Assembly (NCBI GenBank): GCA_902787025.1
Contig: CADAER010000050.1
Location: 1 to 34,739 of the forward strand
From: Oscillospiraceae bacterium
GTDB lineage: Bacteria; Bacillota; Clostridia; Oscillospirales; Acutalibacteraceae
Reading direction: 5' to 3'
Length of the DNA: 34,739 bases
Shown: positions 8,099 through 15,445 of the stretch, piece by piece
Layout of the letters: each line of letters opens with the position of its first letter
Numbering within the stretch: the stretch's first letter is position 1
Made by a program: the position numbers and the translations under genes
Notes under the pieces: generated by a model
Seen by the model: only the letters and a program-made list of their open reading frames with translations
The model's database searches: none
What the model was told of the DNA's origin: nothing

Positions 8099-8587
8099 TT
8101 AATTTTTGAAATCAACCGGCGGTAACGGTTTGCCGAAGTAACCGTGTTCCGTCATATCTTTACTTACAAAATTTTCTTTGACCGCTGCTCTTCCCCAAAG
8201 GTTAGCCCAGCCTTCGCAATAGAGTTTGTAATATGAGACGCCCTGCTCTTTTCTTAATTTTACAAATGTCGGGAAATTACACCAAATTGATGAAGGCAGA
8301 CCGACAACTATGAGATAAAGGGGCCCGAGCAGGATCGACTGGAAAGAGTGACCGTATTCGTGAATTTTTGTGTCGTGAGCCCATCCTTCAGTCTGCGATG
8401 AGCCCATAAAAATAAACATTCCCATTGAAAGGCCGCCGAACCCTTTTGCGTTTACATAAGTAATAACCGCATTATGAAAACGTTCGTGTTTATGAGTCGG
8501 AGCAAGAATAAGAAATGCTATAAGACCAGCTAGATTCTGAATGATTCCCCATGTGAACTGTAAAAGATAAAAAAGAAAAGCGGGCAT
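8099..8587 (-). CDS. Small membrane protein with HEYGH zincin-like motif
   Basis: I cannot assign a characterised function to this 162-residue protein. It has an N-terminal hydrophobic helix (residues 3-29), a polar segment, a perfect HExxH motif H76-E-Y-G-H80, a second hydrophobic helix (SILLGPLYLIVVGLPS, about 84-100), then CEGWANLWG with Glu125. HExxH followed by E-x-x-A-N-x-x-G resembles the zinc site of gluzincin-type peptidases, but the protein is far smaller than a normal peptidase. A GGAAG-type ribosome site and a good promoter lie upstream. It is the first gene of the pentose operon, 25-34 bases before the DUF4364 gene. Confidence 0.8.
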   Translation of the reverse strand: MPAFLFYLLQFTWGIIQNLAGLIAFLILAPTHKHERFHNAVITYVNAKGFGGLSMGMFIFMGSSQTEGWAHDTKIHEYGHSFQSILLGPLYLIVVGLPSSIWCNFPTFVKLRKEQGVSYYKLYCEGWANLWGRAAVKENFVSKDMTEHGYFGKPLPPVDFKN

Positions 8588-8619
8588 AAATCTCTTCCTT
8601 TCGGCATATATTTAATTAA

Positions 8620-8648
8620 ATTATAAATTATATTTATATTAAAGTAAA
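8620..8648 (-). promoter_or_regulatory. Promoter of the six-gene pentose operon
   Basis: On the minus strand TTTACT (8648-8643) and TATAAT (8625-8620) are 17 bases apart, about 33 bases upstream of the ATG at 8587. All six genes down to the terminator at 2816 are close-packed and could be read from here. No clear AraR or cre site was found by eye. Confidence 0.6.
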
Positions 8649-8719
8649 GTATATTTTTGAGTTCAAATTGACAAAACAATGTTTTATTCAAATTACACAA
8701 ACAGAGAGTTATAAATATG

Positions 8720-8748
8720 TTGAAAATAAACTTATAATATGTTATAAT
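8720..8748 (+). promoter_or_regulatory. Promoter of coaX
   Basis: TTGAAA (8720-8725), 17 bases, TATAAT (8743-8748), with TG-T before the -10. It starts a transcript about 18 bases upstream of the coaX ATG. A TTGACA at 8668 lacks a matching -10. Confidence 0.7.
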
Positions 8749-8772
8749 ATGCAGGAAATTGAGGTGATCCTT

Positions 8773-9540
8773 ATGTTATTGACAGTCGATATAGGCAACA
8801 CTAATATCACTACGGGAATGTTTGAAGGCGACGAACTTGTTCTTGTAACGAGAATAAAAACAGACCGGAACAAAACACCCGACCAGTATTCAATTGAATT
8901 CAAAAACATTTTCAGCCTTTACGGAATAGATTGCAATATCACAGGCGCGGCAATAAGCAGTGTTGTGCCTGAGCTGACAAGAATAGTCTGCCAGTCAATA
9001 AAAACTCTTTCGGATATTGAGCCGCTTGTTCTTGTTCCCGGAGTAAAGACCGGTATGAACATATTAACCGATGACCCTGCGCAGGTCGGTGCCGACCTTG
9101 TTGCGGGGGGCGTGGGAGCGGCAAATCTTTACCCTCTCCCCTGCCTGATTATTGATTTGGGAACTGCTACAAAAATCTGCCTTATTGACGAGAACGGAGC
9201 ATTCAGAGGATGCACCATTTCACCGGGCATCGGCATATCACTTGAAGCTCTTTCTTCAAGAACATCACAGCTGCCTGCAATAAGTCTTACAACACCGTCA
9301 CATTCGATAGGCACAAACACAATAGATTCAATGGAGTCCGGAATTGTTTTCGGCACTGCCGCGATGCTTGACGGTCTGTGTGCAAAAATCGAAGAAGAAT
9401 ACGGAAAGCCCGCTGCCACTACCGTTGCGACGGGTGGTCTTTCAAAAGATATTATAAAGAGTTGCAAACGCGATATCATTCACAACGGTGAGCTTATTCA
9501 TCACGGTTTAAAAAAAATCTACGAAAAAAACAAAAAATAA
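8773..9540 (+). CDS. coaX: Type III pantothenate kinase
   Basis: CoaX phosphorylates pantothenate, the first step of coenzyme A synthesis. The 255-residue protein has the ASKHA-fold motifs of the type III enzyme: LTVDIGNTNITTGMF at the start, DDPAQVGADLVAG with the conserved Asp, IIDLGTATKICLID and GCTISPGIGISLEAL, then VATGGLSK near the end. The open frame extends upstream to 8668, but GAGGTGA at 8761-8767 and the family's usual start both indicate the ATG at 8773. A damaged ECF transporter S component and metA follow on the same strand. Pairing with an S component suggests pantothenate uptake. Confidence 0.95.
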   Translation: MLLTVDIGNTNITTGMFEGDELVLVTRIKTDRNKTPDQYSIEFKNIFSLYGIDCNITGAAISSVVPELTRIVCQSIKTLSDIEPLVLVPGVKTGMNILTDDPAQVGADLVAGGVGAANLYPLPCLIIDLGTATKICLIDENGAFRGCTISPGIGISLEALSSRTSQLPAISLTTPSHSIGTNTIDSMESGIVFGTAAMLDGLCAKIEEEYGKPAATTVATGGLSKDIIKSCKRDIIHNGELIHHGLKKIYEKNKK

Positions 9541-9589
9541 TTAAAAAATTAAAAACATAATTATGCTAAATTTGTGCTGTATCCCTTAG

Positions 9590-10141
9590 GGGAACATTAT
9601 TATTTTATTCAGTTTTACAGGGCTTGGTTACATCAAAGTCGGTATTATTGAAATCACGCTCAATGTCATTCCCGTTGCTATCGGAGCAATCGTTCTCGGT
9701 CCTGTCGGCGGGGCTGTTTGCGGAGCGGTTTTCGGCCTTACGAGTTTTATTCAGTGCTTCGGTCTGAGCGCTTTCGGCGCGGCATTATTGGCAATAAGCC
9801 CGATACGCACATTTATTACCGCTTTTGTCACAAGAGTTCTCGAAGGTCTTTTGACAGGTTTCATTTTTATGGGATTTAAAAACCATAAAAATGTTGGATG
9901 TGCCGTTTCCAGCATATGCTGCCCGCTGCTTAACACTGTTTTATTTATCGGCACTTTTATTCTGCTGTTCAAAAACTCGGAGTTTTTCACTAATCTTTAT
10001 TCGCAATCAGGATCGGACAACATAATAAAATTCGTCGCGTGGTTCTGCGGACTCAACGGCGCACTTGAAATAGTTGCCTGTTTTATTATCGCTACAGCCT
10101 GTTCAAAGGCACTTCTTGAGGTTAACAAGCGGTTGAAATAA
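9590..10141 (+). pseudogene. ECF transporter S component lacking an intact N-terminus (pantothenate-type by context)
   Basis: From about 9596 the frame encodes IIILFSFTGLGYIKVG, then GAIVLGPVGGAVCGAVFGL and further hydrophobic helices to the stop at 10139-10141. This is the substrate-binding S subunit of an energy-coupling-factor vitamin transporter, and it is membrane embedded. No ATG, GTG or TTG with a ribosome site precedes the first helix. The only in-frame ATG (9563) is followed by an in-frame TAG (9587-9589) and has no ribosome site. In another frame AKFVL at 9565-9579 looks like the lost N-terminus. About 15-20 residues seem missing or frameshifted. AUU initiation behind AGGGGA (9588-9593) is a remote alternative. 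Its place after coaX suggests pantothenate as cargo. Confidence 0.75.
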
Positions 10142-10153
10142 GGAGGTCAGAAA

Positions 10154-11071
10154 ATGCCCATTAAAGTGGATAATGAACTTCCCGCCCACAAAGCGTTGGA
10201 AAATGAAAATATATTTGTAATGACCGAAGAGCGCGCTATGTCGCAGGACATAAGACCGCTTAAAATAATTATACTCAACCTTATGCCCACCAAGATTGAG
10301 ACCGAAACTCAGATTCTCAGACTTCTCAGCAACTCTCCCCTTCAGGTGGACATTGATCTGCTTCAGGTCAAAAGCCATAAATCAAAAAACATTTCAGAAG
10401 AGCATATGCTTAAATTCTACAATGTTTTTGATGATGTCAAGCAAAACAAATATGACGGAATGATTGTTACAGGCGCTCCGGTTGAGCACCTGGAGTTTGA
10501 AGAAGTCGATTACTGGGATGAACTGTGCGAGATATTTGACTGGAGCAAAAAGAATGTTTATTCAACATTTCATATTTGCTGGGGAGCGCAGGCCGCTCTT
10601 TATTACCACTACGGTATTCCCAAATATCCGCTGAATGAAAAGATGTTCGGAATTTTCCCTCACCGCTCTCTTGACACTCTACACCCGCTTATGAGGGGAC
10701 TTGACGACATATTCTATGTTCCTCATTCAAGGCATACGGAAATCAGAAGAAACGATATAGCTCTCGTAAAAGATTTACAGATTATTTCTTATTCCGAAGT
10801 TGCGGGAATCCACCTTGTTTCAGATATGGAATGCCGTAATTTTTATTCGACAGGTCATTCCGAATATGACCGTGACACGCTCGCGAGAGAATATTTCAGA
10901 GATAAAGCGAAAGGCTTGAAAATAAAAACACCTTATAACTACTTTCCCGATGACAACCCTGAAAAAACTCCTGTCATAAGCTGGAGAAGCGCGGGAAATC
11001 TGATTTTCACAAACTGGCTCAACTATTTTGTTTATCAGAAAACTCCTTATGACATCAACAGTATATGCTGA
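10154..11071 (+). CDS. metA: Homoserine O-acyltransferase, predicted acetyl-CoA specific (MetAA)
   Basis: MetA activates homoserine for methionine synthesis. The 305-residue protein aligns without gaps to the family numbering. The nucleophile is C142 ([10 protein letters not shown]), with H235 and E237 in YSTGHSEYD. Residue 111, in [11 protein letters not shown], is Glu. In this family Glu111 goes with acetyl-CoA and Gly111 (E. coli) with succinyl-CoA, so this enzyme should make O-acetylhomoserine despite the usual succinyltransferase label. An AAGGAGG ribosome site overlaps the stop of the S-component remnant, 12 bases before the ATG. A strong hairpin terminator follows at once. No leader riboswitch or T-box was seen. 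Confidence 0.95.
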   Translation: MPIKVDNELPAHKALENENIFVMTEERAMSQDIRPLKIIILNLMPTKIETETQILRLLSNSPLQVDIDLLQVKSHKSKNISEEHMLKFYNVFDDVKQNKYDGMIVTGAPVEHLEFEEVDYWDELCEIFDWSKKNVYSTFHICWGAQAALYYHYGIPKYPLNEKMFGIFPHRSLDTLHPLMRGLDDIFYVPHSRHTEIRRNDIALVKDLQIISYSEVAGIHLVSDMECRNFYSTGHSEYDRDTLAREYFRDKAKGLKIKTPYNYFPDDNPEKTPVISWRSAGNLIFTNWLNYFVYQKTPYDINSIC

Positions 11072-11076
11072 TGATA

Positions 11077-11105
11077 AAAAGACGGCGGATAACCCGCCGT
11101 CTTTT
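11077..11105. terminator. Bidirectional terminator between metA and the DUF1294 gene
   Basis: The arms AAAAGACGGCGG (11077-11088) and CCGCCGTCTTTT (11094-11105) enclose five bases. Read on the minus strand it ends in TTTTTAT, making it a good terminator for the long minus-strand run as well as for metA. It shares a 15-base core with the hairpin at 32551. Confidence 0.9.
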
Positions 11106-11107
11106 GA

Positions 11108-11392
11108 TTATTTATATGCGAAATAGAATGCGAATATCAGTATGGCAACATGAAGAACAATTTCCAGCGGAAGCAGAATCATAAATTTGCGGTGCTGTGT
11201 TTTGTGCCGGATAATCTGCATTGTGATAAATTCACCGAACGCTCCGCCGAAAAGTCCGGTAAGAAGAAGCGTCGCCTCCGGAACGCGCCATTTTCCGGCT
11301 TTTGCCGAAAGTTTATCATATACAGTTATAATTATTGTCAGAACGGACATTACGCCGAAATAAATCAGCAAAAGTTTAAGCCACCAAGTCAT
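11108..11392 (-). CDS. DUF1294 family small membrane protein
   Basis: This 94-residue protein has three or four hydrophobic helices and the DUF1294 signature: a first helix, YDKLSAKAGKWRVPE, then LLLTGLFGGAFGEFITMQIIRHKTQHRKF and a final helix. Family members are small inner-membrane proteins with no known function. The ATG has GGAGGAG as ribosome site and lies 17 bases after the lipoprotein gene. It is the last gene before the terminator at 11077-11105. Confidence 0.9.
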   Translation of the reverse strand: MTWWLKLLLIYFGVMSVLTIIITVYDKLSAKAGKWRVPEATLLLTGLFGGAFGEFITMQIIRHKTQHRKFMILLPLEIVLHVAILIFAFYFAYK

Positions 11393-11409
11393 ATTAATCT
11401 CCTCCGTTA

Positions 11410-11952
11410 TCAGAACAACACATCATCGCGCGTTGTATTCTCTTTGGTCGTTTCCGTTGTTTCGGTTACGGTTTCACTTTCAGGACATTCATCACTGATA
11501 TAACTGATTGCAAGATAGTTGTTTTTATCGAGATAAAAGGAGATATAAAGCGTTTCCGTATCCTCTTTGCAGTAAGCGCTTAAATAACCTTTATAATTGT
11601 TACCTTGCATCTCGCCGAGAGAAACTGAATCGGATGTTATTATTTTGAAAAAAGAAATTCTGGTAAGACCTCTGCCGTCGTCTCCTTCAACAGAAAGAGC
11701 AAGCTGAGTGTCTGGCAGAACCCCGCGGGCGGTGAAGTTACCGCCTTTTGTTATTTTTGCGCTGTAATCATTATTGTTTTCATCGAGAAGAACAAGGGTA
11801 AGACCTTCTGCGGATTGACCGTTGTTATCCGCTATAACACCTTCGATAGTTATTGTTCCCTTACCTTTGGTTTCGTTTGAGCAGGAAGTGAAAAGAGACA
11901 TAAACAATGAAACAATCAAAAACGCAATAATAATTCTTACTGTTTTTTTCAT
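11410..11952 (-). CDS. Putative lipoprotein of unknown function
   Basis: The 180-residue protein starts MKKTVRIIIAFLIV with a hydrophobic signal and a cysteine in LFTSCSNE, a plausible but imperfect lipobox. The body reads like a small beta-sandwich: GTITIEGVIADNNGQSAEGLTLVL with GNFTARGVLPDT resembles a carboxypeptidase-regulatory or transthyretin-like domain. The C-terminus is a Thr/Glu-rich tail (TVTETTETTKENTT), as in many Clostridia surface lipoproteins. A GTG nine bases upstream is in frame, but CGGAG is spaced for the ATG at 11952. It begins 15 bases after pcrA ends. I do not recognise its function. Confidence 0.75.
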   Translation of the reverse strand: MKKTVRIIIAFLIVSLFMSLFTSCSNETKGKGTITIEGVIADNNGQSAEGLTLVLLDENNNDYSAKITKGGNFTARGVLPDTQLALSVEGDDGRGLTRISFFKIITSDSVSLGEMQGNNYKGYLSAYCKEDTETLYISFYLDKNNYLAISYISDECPESETVTETTETTKENTTRDDVLF

Positions 11953-11967
11953 ATAACGCACTCCGGA

Positions 11968-14337
11968 TTATATTTTTTCAATTTTGGCATAGTTCGCCAT
12001 AATCTTTTTTGTGCCCGAGTTTGTAAACGCGACTTCAAGAAGATTGTCGTTTCCGACGGGTGTAACATTGAGAACGACTCCTTCGCCGAATGCCTTATGT
12101 CTGACCGCGTCCCCGACTTTAAAAGCAATTCCCGCTCCGGTCGGCTCGTTGACCTTCGGAACTGTAGTATGCTTGGGATGATAATTGACAGGAACATCGT
12201 TATAGCCGTATCGGCTGTTAATTACGGTTTTTACCGCCGCTTTTGAGCGTGACAAATCTTTTTTCTCAATAAGGCTTTCGGATATTTCATCTATAAATCT
12301 TGATTGCGGATTGAATTTTGTTGATCCGAACATCATTCTCGATTTGGCGCAAGTCAGATACAGTTTCTTTTTGGCTCTTGTAATGCCTACATAAGCCAGT
12401 CGCCTTTCCTCTTCAATATCTTCTCTTGCATCCATTGAAAGTGACGCAGGAAACACGCCTTCCTCCATACCCGCAAGAAACACTTCGGTAAACTCAAGTC
12501 CCTTCGCGGAGTGAACGGTCATAAGAGTCACTGCGTTTGCGGAATCATTGTAATTGTCGATATCTGTCATCAGCGCTATTTCCTGAAGAAAATCGTTCAA
12601 ATCCGAATCCGGGTTTTCATCCTGAAAGCGCACAAGGTTGTTTGACAGTTCGGCAAGGTTTGCCTTTCTGTCTTCGGCGGTGGTGGGATCAAGTTCAAGA
12701 GATATCATATATCCGGTATCATCCAGGCATTTTTCAAGCAGTTCATTCAACTTCAAATCGGATGATTCATCGATAAGGTCATCAATCAACTGCGTAAATT
12801 CTGTCATCTTTTTCGCGGCACGGCTCAGTAAAGGAATGTTGGGTGAATCTTTCATAACCTCATACAGACTCATGCCGAGCGCCTCGGAAGCCTGAAGAGC
12901 GGTTGCGACAGATGTTGCGCCGATTCCTCTCTTGGGCTCGTTTATTATTCTTTGAAGGCGGACACTGTCGCTGGGATTTGCGATGACGCTCAGATAAGCA
13001 AGAGCGTCTTTGATTTCTTTGCGGTCATAGAACTTGTGGCCGCCGACTATTCTGTATGGAATACCCGCGCGCACCAGCGCGTTTTCAATAACATTCGATT
13101 GATTGTTCATTCTGTAAAGAACGGCAAAATCGCTGAAATTCTCCCCTTTGGATTTACCTTCATAAATTCTGTCTGAAATGAACTTTGCTTCATCGAGGTC
13201 ATTATCGGCAATGGCAAGAACTATCTTGTCTCCGCTGCCGTTTTCAGTCCAGAGATTTTTTCCTTTTCGGTTTTCGTTGTTGGCAATAACATTATTGGCG
13301 GCATCAAGGATATTCTGCGTTGATCGGTAGTTTTGTTCAAGACGGATTACCTTTGCGTTTGAAAACTGATTTTCAAAACTCAGAATATTCTCAATTGTTG
13401 CGCCTCTGAATTTATAAATACTCTGGTCGTCATCGCCTACAACGCATAAATTATTATAACCGCCCGCAAGCAGGGATATTAGAACATACTGCGCGTGGCT
13501 TGTATCCTGATATTCGTCAACCAGAACATATCTGAATTTCCGCTGATAATACTCCCTGACCTCATCCTCATTCTGAAGGAGCAGAATCGTATTGACAATA
13601 AGGTCATCAAAATCCATAGCGTCACTCTGTTTGATACGGTTCTGATACAACTCATAAACCTCACCGGCGTGGCGAAGCATAATGTCGGCATAGTTCTGGT
13701 TAATGAAATCATCCGGAGAAATGAGACTGTCCTTTGCTCTGCTGATTATGTTTATGATGCTTTTCGGCGGAAACAGTTTTTCATCAAGTTTAAGTGATTT
13801 CAGACAGTCCTTGACAACACGTTTGGAATCGTCTGTATCATAAATGGTGAAATTGGATGAATAGCCCAACCTGTCGCCGAAACGCCTTAAAATTCTTACG
13901 CAGCAGGAGTGAAAGGTCGATGCCCAGATATCGGCAGCCTGCGCGCCGAGCATTGCTTCAAGACGGTCTTTCAGTTCCTTAGCCGCTTTGTTGGTAAAAG
14001 TGATTGCAAGAATATTCCACGGGCTTACAGCGGAACATTTCAGTAAATCTTCAATTTCGAACAAATCAGAAAGGCTGCCGTCTGCGATCTGCTTTGCAAG
14101 TTTAATATCATTTTCATCGGGTTCGCGGCTCAAATAATCGCTCGTGTATGCGTTACCGTATTTCAGGATGTTCGCGACTCTGTTGACAAGAACGGTGGTT
14201 TTTCCGCTGCCTGCACCTGCAAGTATCAAAAGCGGTCCTTCGGTTGAAAGGACCGCTTCTCTCTGCATAGCATTAAGCTTTGAAAAATCCCGTTCAATTA
14301 TCTGTCTGCGTAATGAAAGGAATTCTTCTTTATACAT
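11968..14337 (-). CDS. pcrA: ATP-dependent DNA helicase PcrA/UvrD
   Basis: This superfamily 1A 3'-5' helicase of repair and replication-fork maintenance has 789 residues. Motifs in order: Q-motif LNAMQREAVL, Walker A GAGSGKT (residues 41-47), Ia ITFTNKAAKEL, II DEYQDTSHAQ, III GDDDQSIYKFRGA, IV RLEQNYRSTQNIL, V TVHSAKGLEF and VI RRLAYVGITRAKK. About 45 extra residues (about 61-104) lie between motifs I and Ia, which I recall from other Clostridia homologues. The C-terminus (FKVGDAVRHKAFGEGVV) is the Tudor-like domain that contacts RNA polymerase. An in-frame TTG lies six bases upstream; the ATG at 14337, two bases after the pfkA stop, is more likely. No strong ribosome site is seen, so coupling to pfkA is expected. 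Confidence 0.95.
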   Translation of the reverse strand: MYKEEFLSLRRQIIERDFSKLNAMQREAVLSTEGPLLILAGAGSGKTTVLVNRVANILKYGNAYTSDYLSREPDENDIKLAKQIADGSLSDLFEIEDLLKCSAVSPWNILAITFTNKAAKELKDRLEAMLGAQAADIWASTFHSCCVRILRRFGDRLGYSSNFTIYDTDDSKRVVKDCLKSLKLDEKLFPPKSIINIISRAKDSLISPDDFINQNYADIMLRHAGEVYELYQNRIKQSDAMDFDDLIVNTILLLQNEDEVREYYQRKFRYVLVDEYQDTSHAQYVLISLLAGGYNNLCVVGDDDQSIYKFRGATIENILSFENQFSNAKVIRLEQNYRSTQNILDAANNVIANNENRKGKNLWTENGSGDKIVLAIADNDLDEAKFISDRIYEGKSKGENFSDFAVLYRMNNQSNVIENALVRAGIPYRIVGGHKFYDRKEIKDALAYLSVIANPSDSVRLQRIINEPKRGIGATSVATALQASEALGMSLYEVMKDSPNIPLLSRAAKKMTEFTQLIDDLIDESSDLKLNELLEKCLDDTGYMISLELDPTTAEDRKANLAELSNNLVRFQDENPDSDLNDFLQEIALMTDIDNYNDSANAVTLMTVHSAKGLEFTEVFLAGMEEGVFPASLSMDAREDIEEERRLAYVGITRAKKKLYLTCAKSRMMFGSTKFNPQSRFIDEISESLIEKKDLSRSKAAVKTVINSRYGYNDVPVNYHPKHTTVPKVNEPTGAGIAFKVGDAVRHKAFGEGVVLNVTPVGNDNLLEVAFTNSGTKKIMANYAKIEKI

Positions 14338-14339
14338 AA

Positions 14340-15365
14340 TCAAGCGCCGAGTTCAACTGAAATATTGAAAAGATCCATATCAAGAGAACTCTTCATTTCA
14401 AGTGCTTCAAGAATGTCGTAATCTACAATGTCAATACCTTTTTTGACAACAACACGGTTGCCGATGCCGTCCATCAGAAGTTTGACGGCCTTATTGCCCA
14501 TCTGGCACCCCGTAATTACATCAAACGCGGAGGGTTTGCCGCCTCTCTGAAGATGACCGAGAACTATTGAACGGCTTTCAATGCCAAGCTGTTCCTGAAC
14601 AGCTTTTGCAATATCCGCAACATTGACACCGTCCATTTTTTCCGCGACAATGACAAGGTAGTGTTTTCTGATATCTTTACTGCCCTTTTCAGCTGCCGCT
14701 TTTTCGCGGAGTTCTTTTGTTTCACGGAGTTTTTTGATTACATAGCCCGTTGCGTCATTATTGATGCTTTCCATAATTTCGGGAACAACTATCACATTTG
14801 CTCCGCAGGCGATACCGCCGTTAAGAGGCAGGTCGCTGCACTTGTTGCCCATAACCTCAACAACCATACAGCGGTCATTTGACGAAATGGTATCTTCAAG
14901 CGAATTGCATAGGTTCATAATTGTATTAAGGCAGGTATCATAGCCGAGAGTGAAATCGGATGAAGGAATATCATTGTCAATAGTGCCGGGAATACCGATG
15001 CAGGGAAGACCTCTTACCGTGAGGTCCCTGGCTCCGCGGAAAGAACCGTCGCCGCCGATTACGACAAGGCCTTCAATGCCTACCTTGCGACAGTTTGCAA
15101 TTGCCTGCTGCATATATTCTTCTTTGTAAAATTCCTTGAATCTCATTGAGCGGAGATATGAACCGCCTTTATTGAGAATTTCGCTGATGTTATTTAAATC
15201 GAAATCAACAAGGCAGTTGTCTATATCATTTGTGAGACCCCAGTAACTGTATTTGATTCCGTAAACCTTGATTCCGTTTGCGACCGCGGATTTAACCACA
15301 GAATATACCGCGGAATTCATGCCCGGGGCATCGCCGCCGCTTGTCAATACGCCTATAGTTTTCAT
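14340..15365 (-). CDS. pfkA: ATP-dependent 6-phosphofructokinase
   Basis: The committed glycolytic enzyme, making fructose 1,6-bisphosphate. The 341-residue protein has GVLTSGGDAPGMN (5-17), GGDGSFRGA (104-112), PGTIDNDIP (126-134) and VVEVMGNKCSDL. Gly in GGDGS and in PGTID indicates ATP rather than pyrophosphate as phosphoryl donor. It has 20 or so residues more than the short bacterial form, partly in a charged stretch around TKELREKAAAEKGSKD. The ribosome site is AAAGGAG, and it has its own promoter. pcrA starts two bases after its stop. Confidence 0.95.
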   Translation of the reverse strand: MKTIGVLTSGGDAPGMNSAVYSVVKSAVANGIKVYGIKYSYWGLTNDIDNCLVDFDLNNISEILNKGGSYLRSMRFKEFYKEEYMQQAIANCRKVGIEGLVVIGGDGSFRGARDLTVRGLPCIGIPGTIDNDIPSSDFTLGYDTCLNTIMNLCNSLEDTISSNDRCMVVEVMGNKCSDLPLNGGIACGANVIVVPEIMESINNDATGYVIKKLRETKELREKAAAEKGSKDIRKHYLVIVAEKMDGVNVADIAKAVQEQLGIESRSIVLGHLQRGGKPSAFDVITGCQMGNKAVKLLMDGIGNRVVVKKGIDIVDYDILEALEMKSSLDMDLFNISVELGA

Positions 15366-15407
15366 TTAAACACCGTCTCCTTTAGTTATATTAAAAATAA
15401 CACGATA

Positions 15408-15437
15408 ATATTACAATACCGTATAATGGTTTGTCAA
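15408..15437 (-). promoter_or_regulatory. Promoter of pfkA
   Basis: On the minus strand TTGACA (15437-15432), 18 bases, TAATAT (15413-15408). It sits just downstream of the DUF2927 lipoprotein stop, so pfkA, pcrA and the following genes can be transcribed separately from the dnaE group. Confidence 0.6.
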
Positions 15438-15445
15438 TAAACAAA

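Noticed and set aside
8668-8673. TTGACA as the -35 of a second coaX promoter
   Set aside because: At 17 bases the -10 would be AATTAC, a poor match; TTGAAA/TATAAT at 8720-8748 is far better.
9563-9589. Short ORF MLNLCCIP before the ECF S component as a leader peptide
   Set aside because: There is no ribosome site before the ATG, and it is in frame with the damaged S-component gene, so it is better explained as part of that disruption.
10103-10378. Minus-strand ORF over the start of metA
   Set aside because: It lies antisense to the S-component end and metA, has no recognisable domain, and is a shadow of their coding frames.
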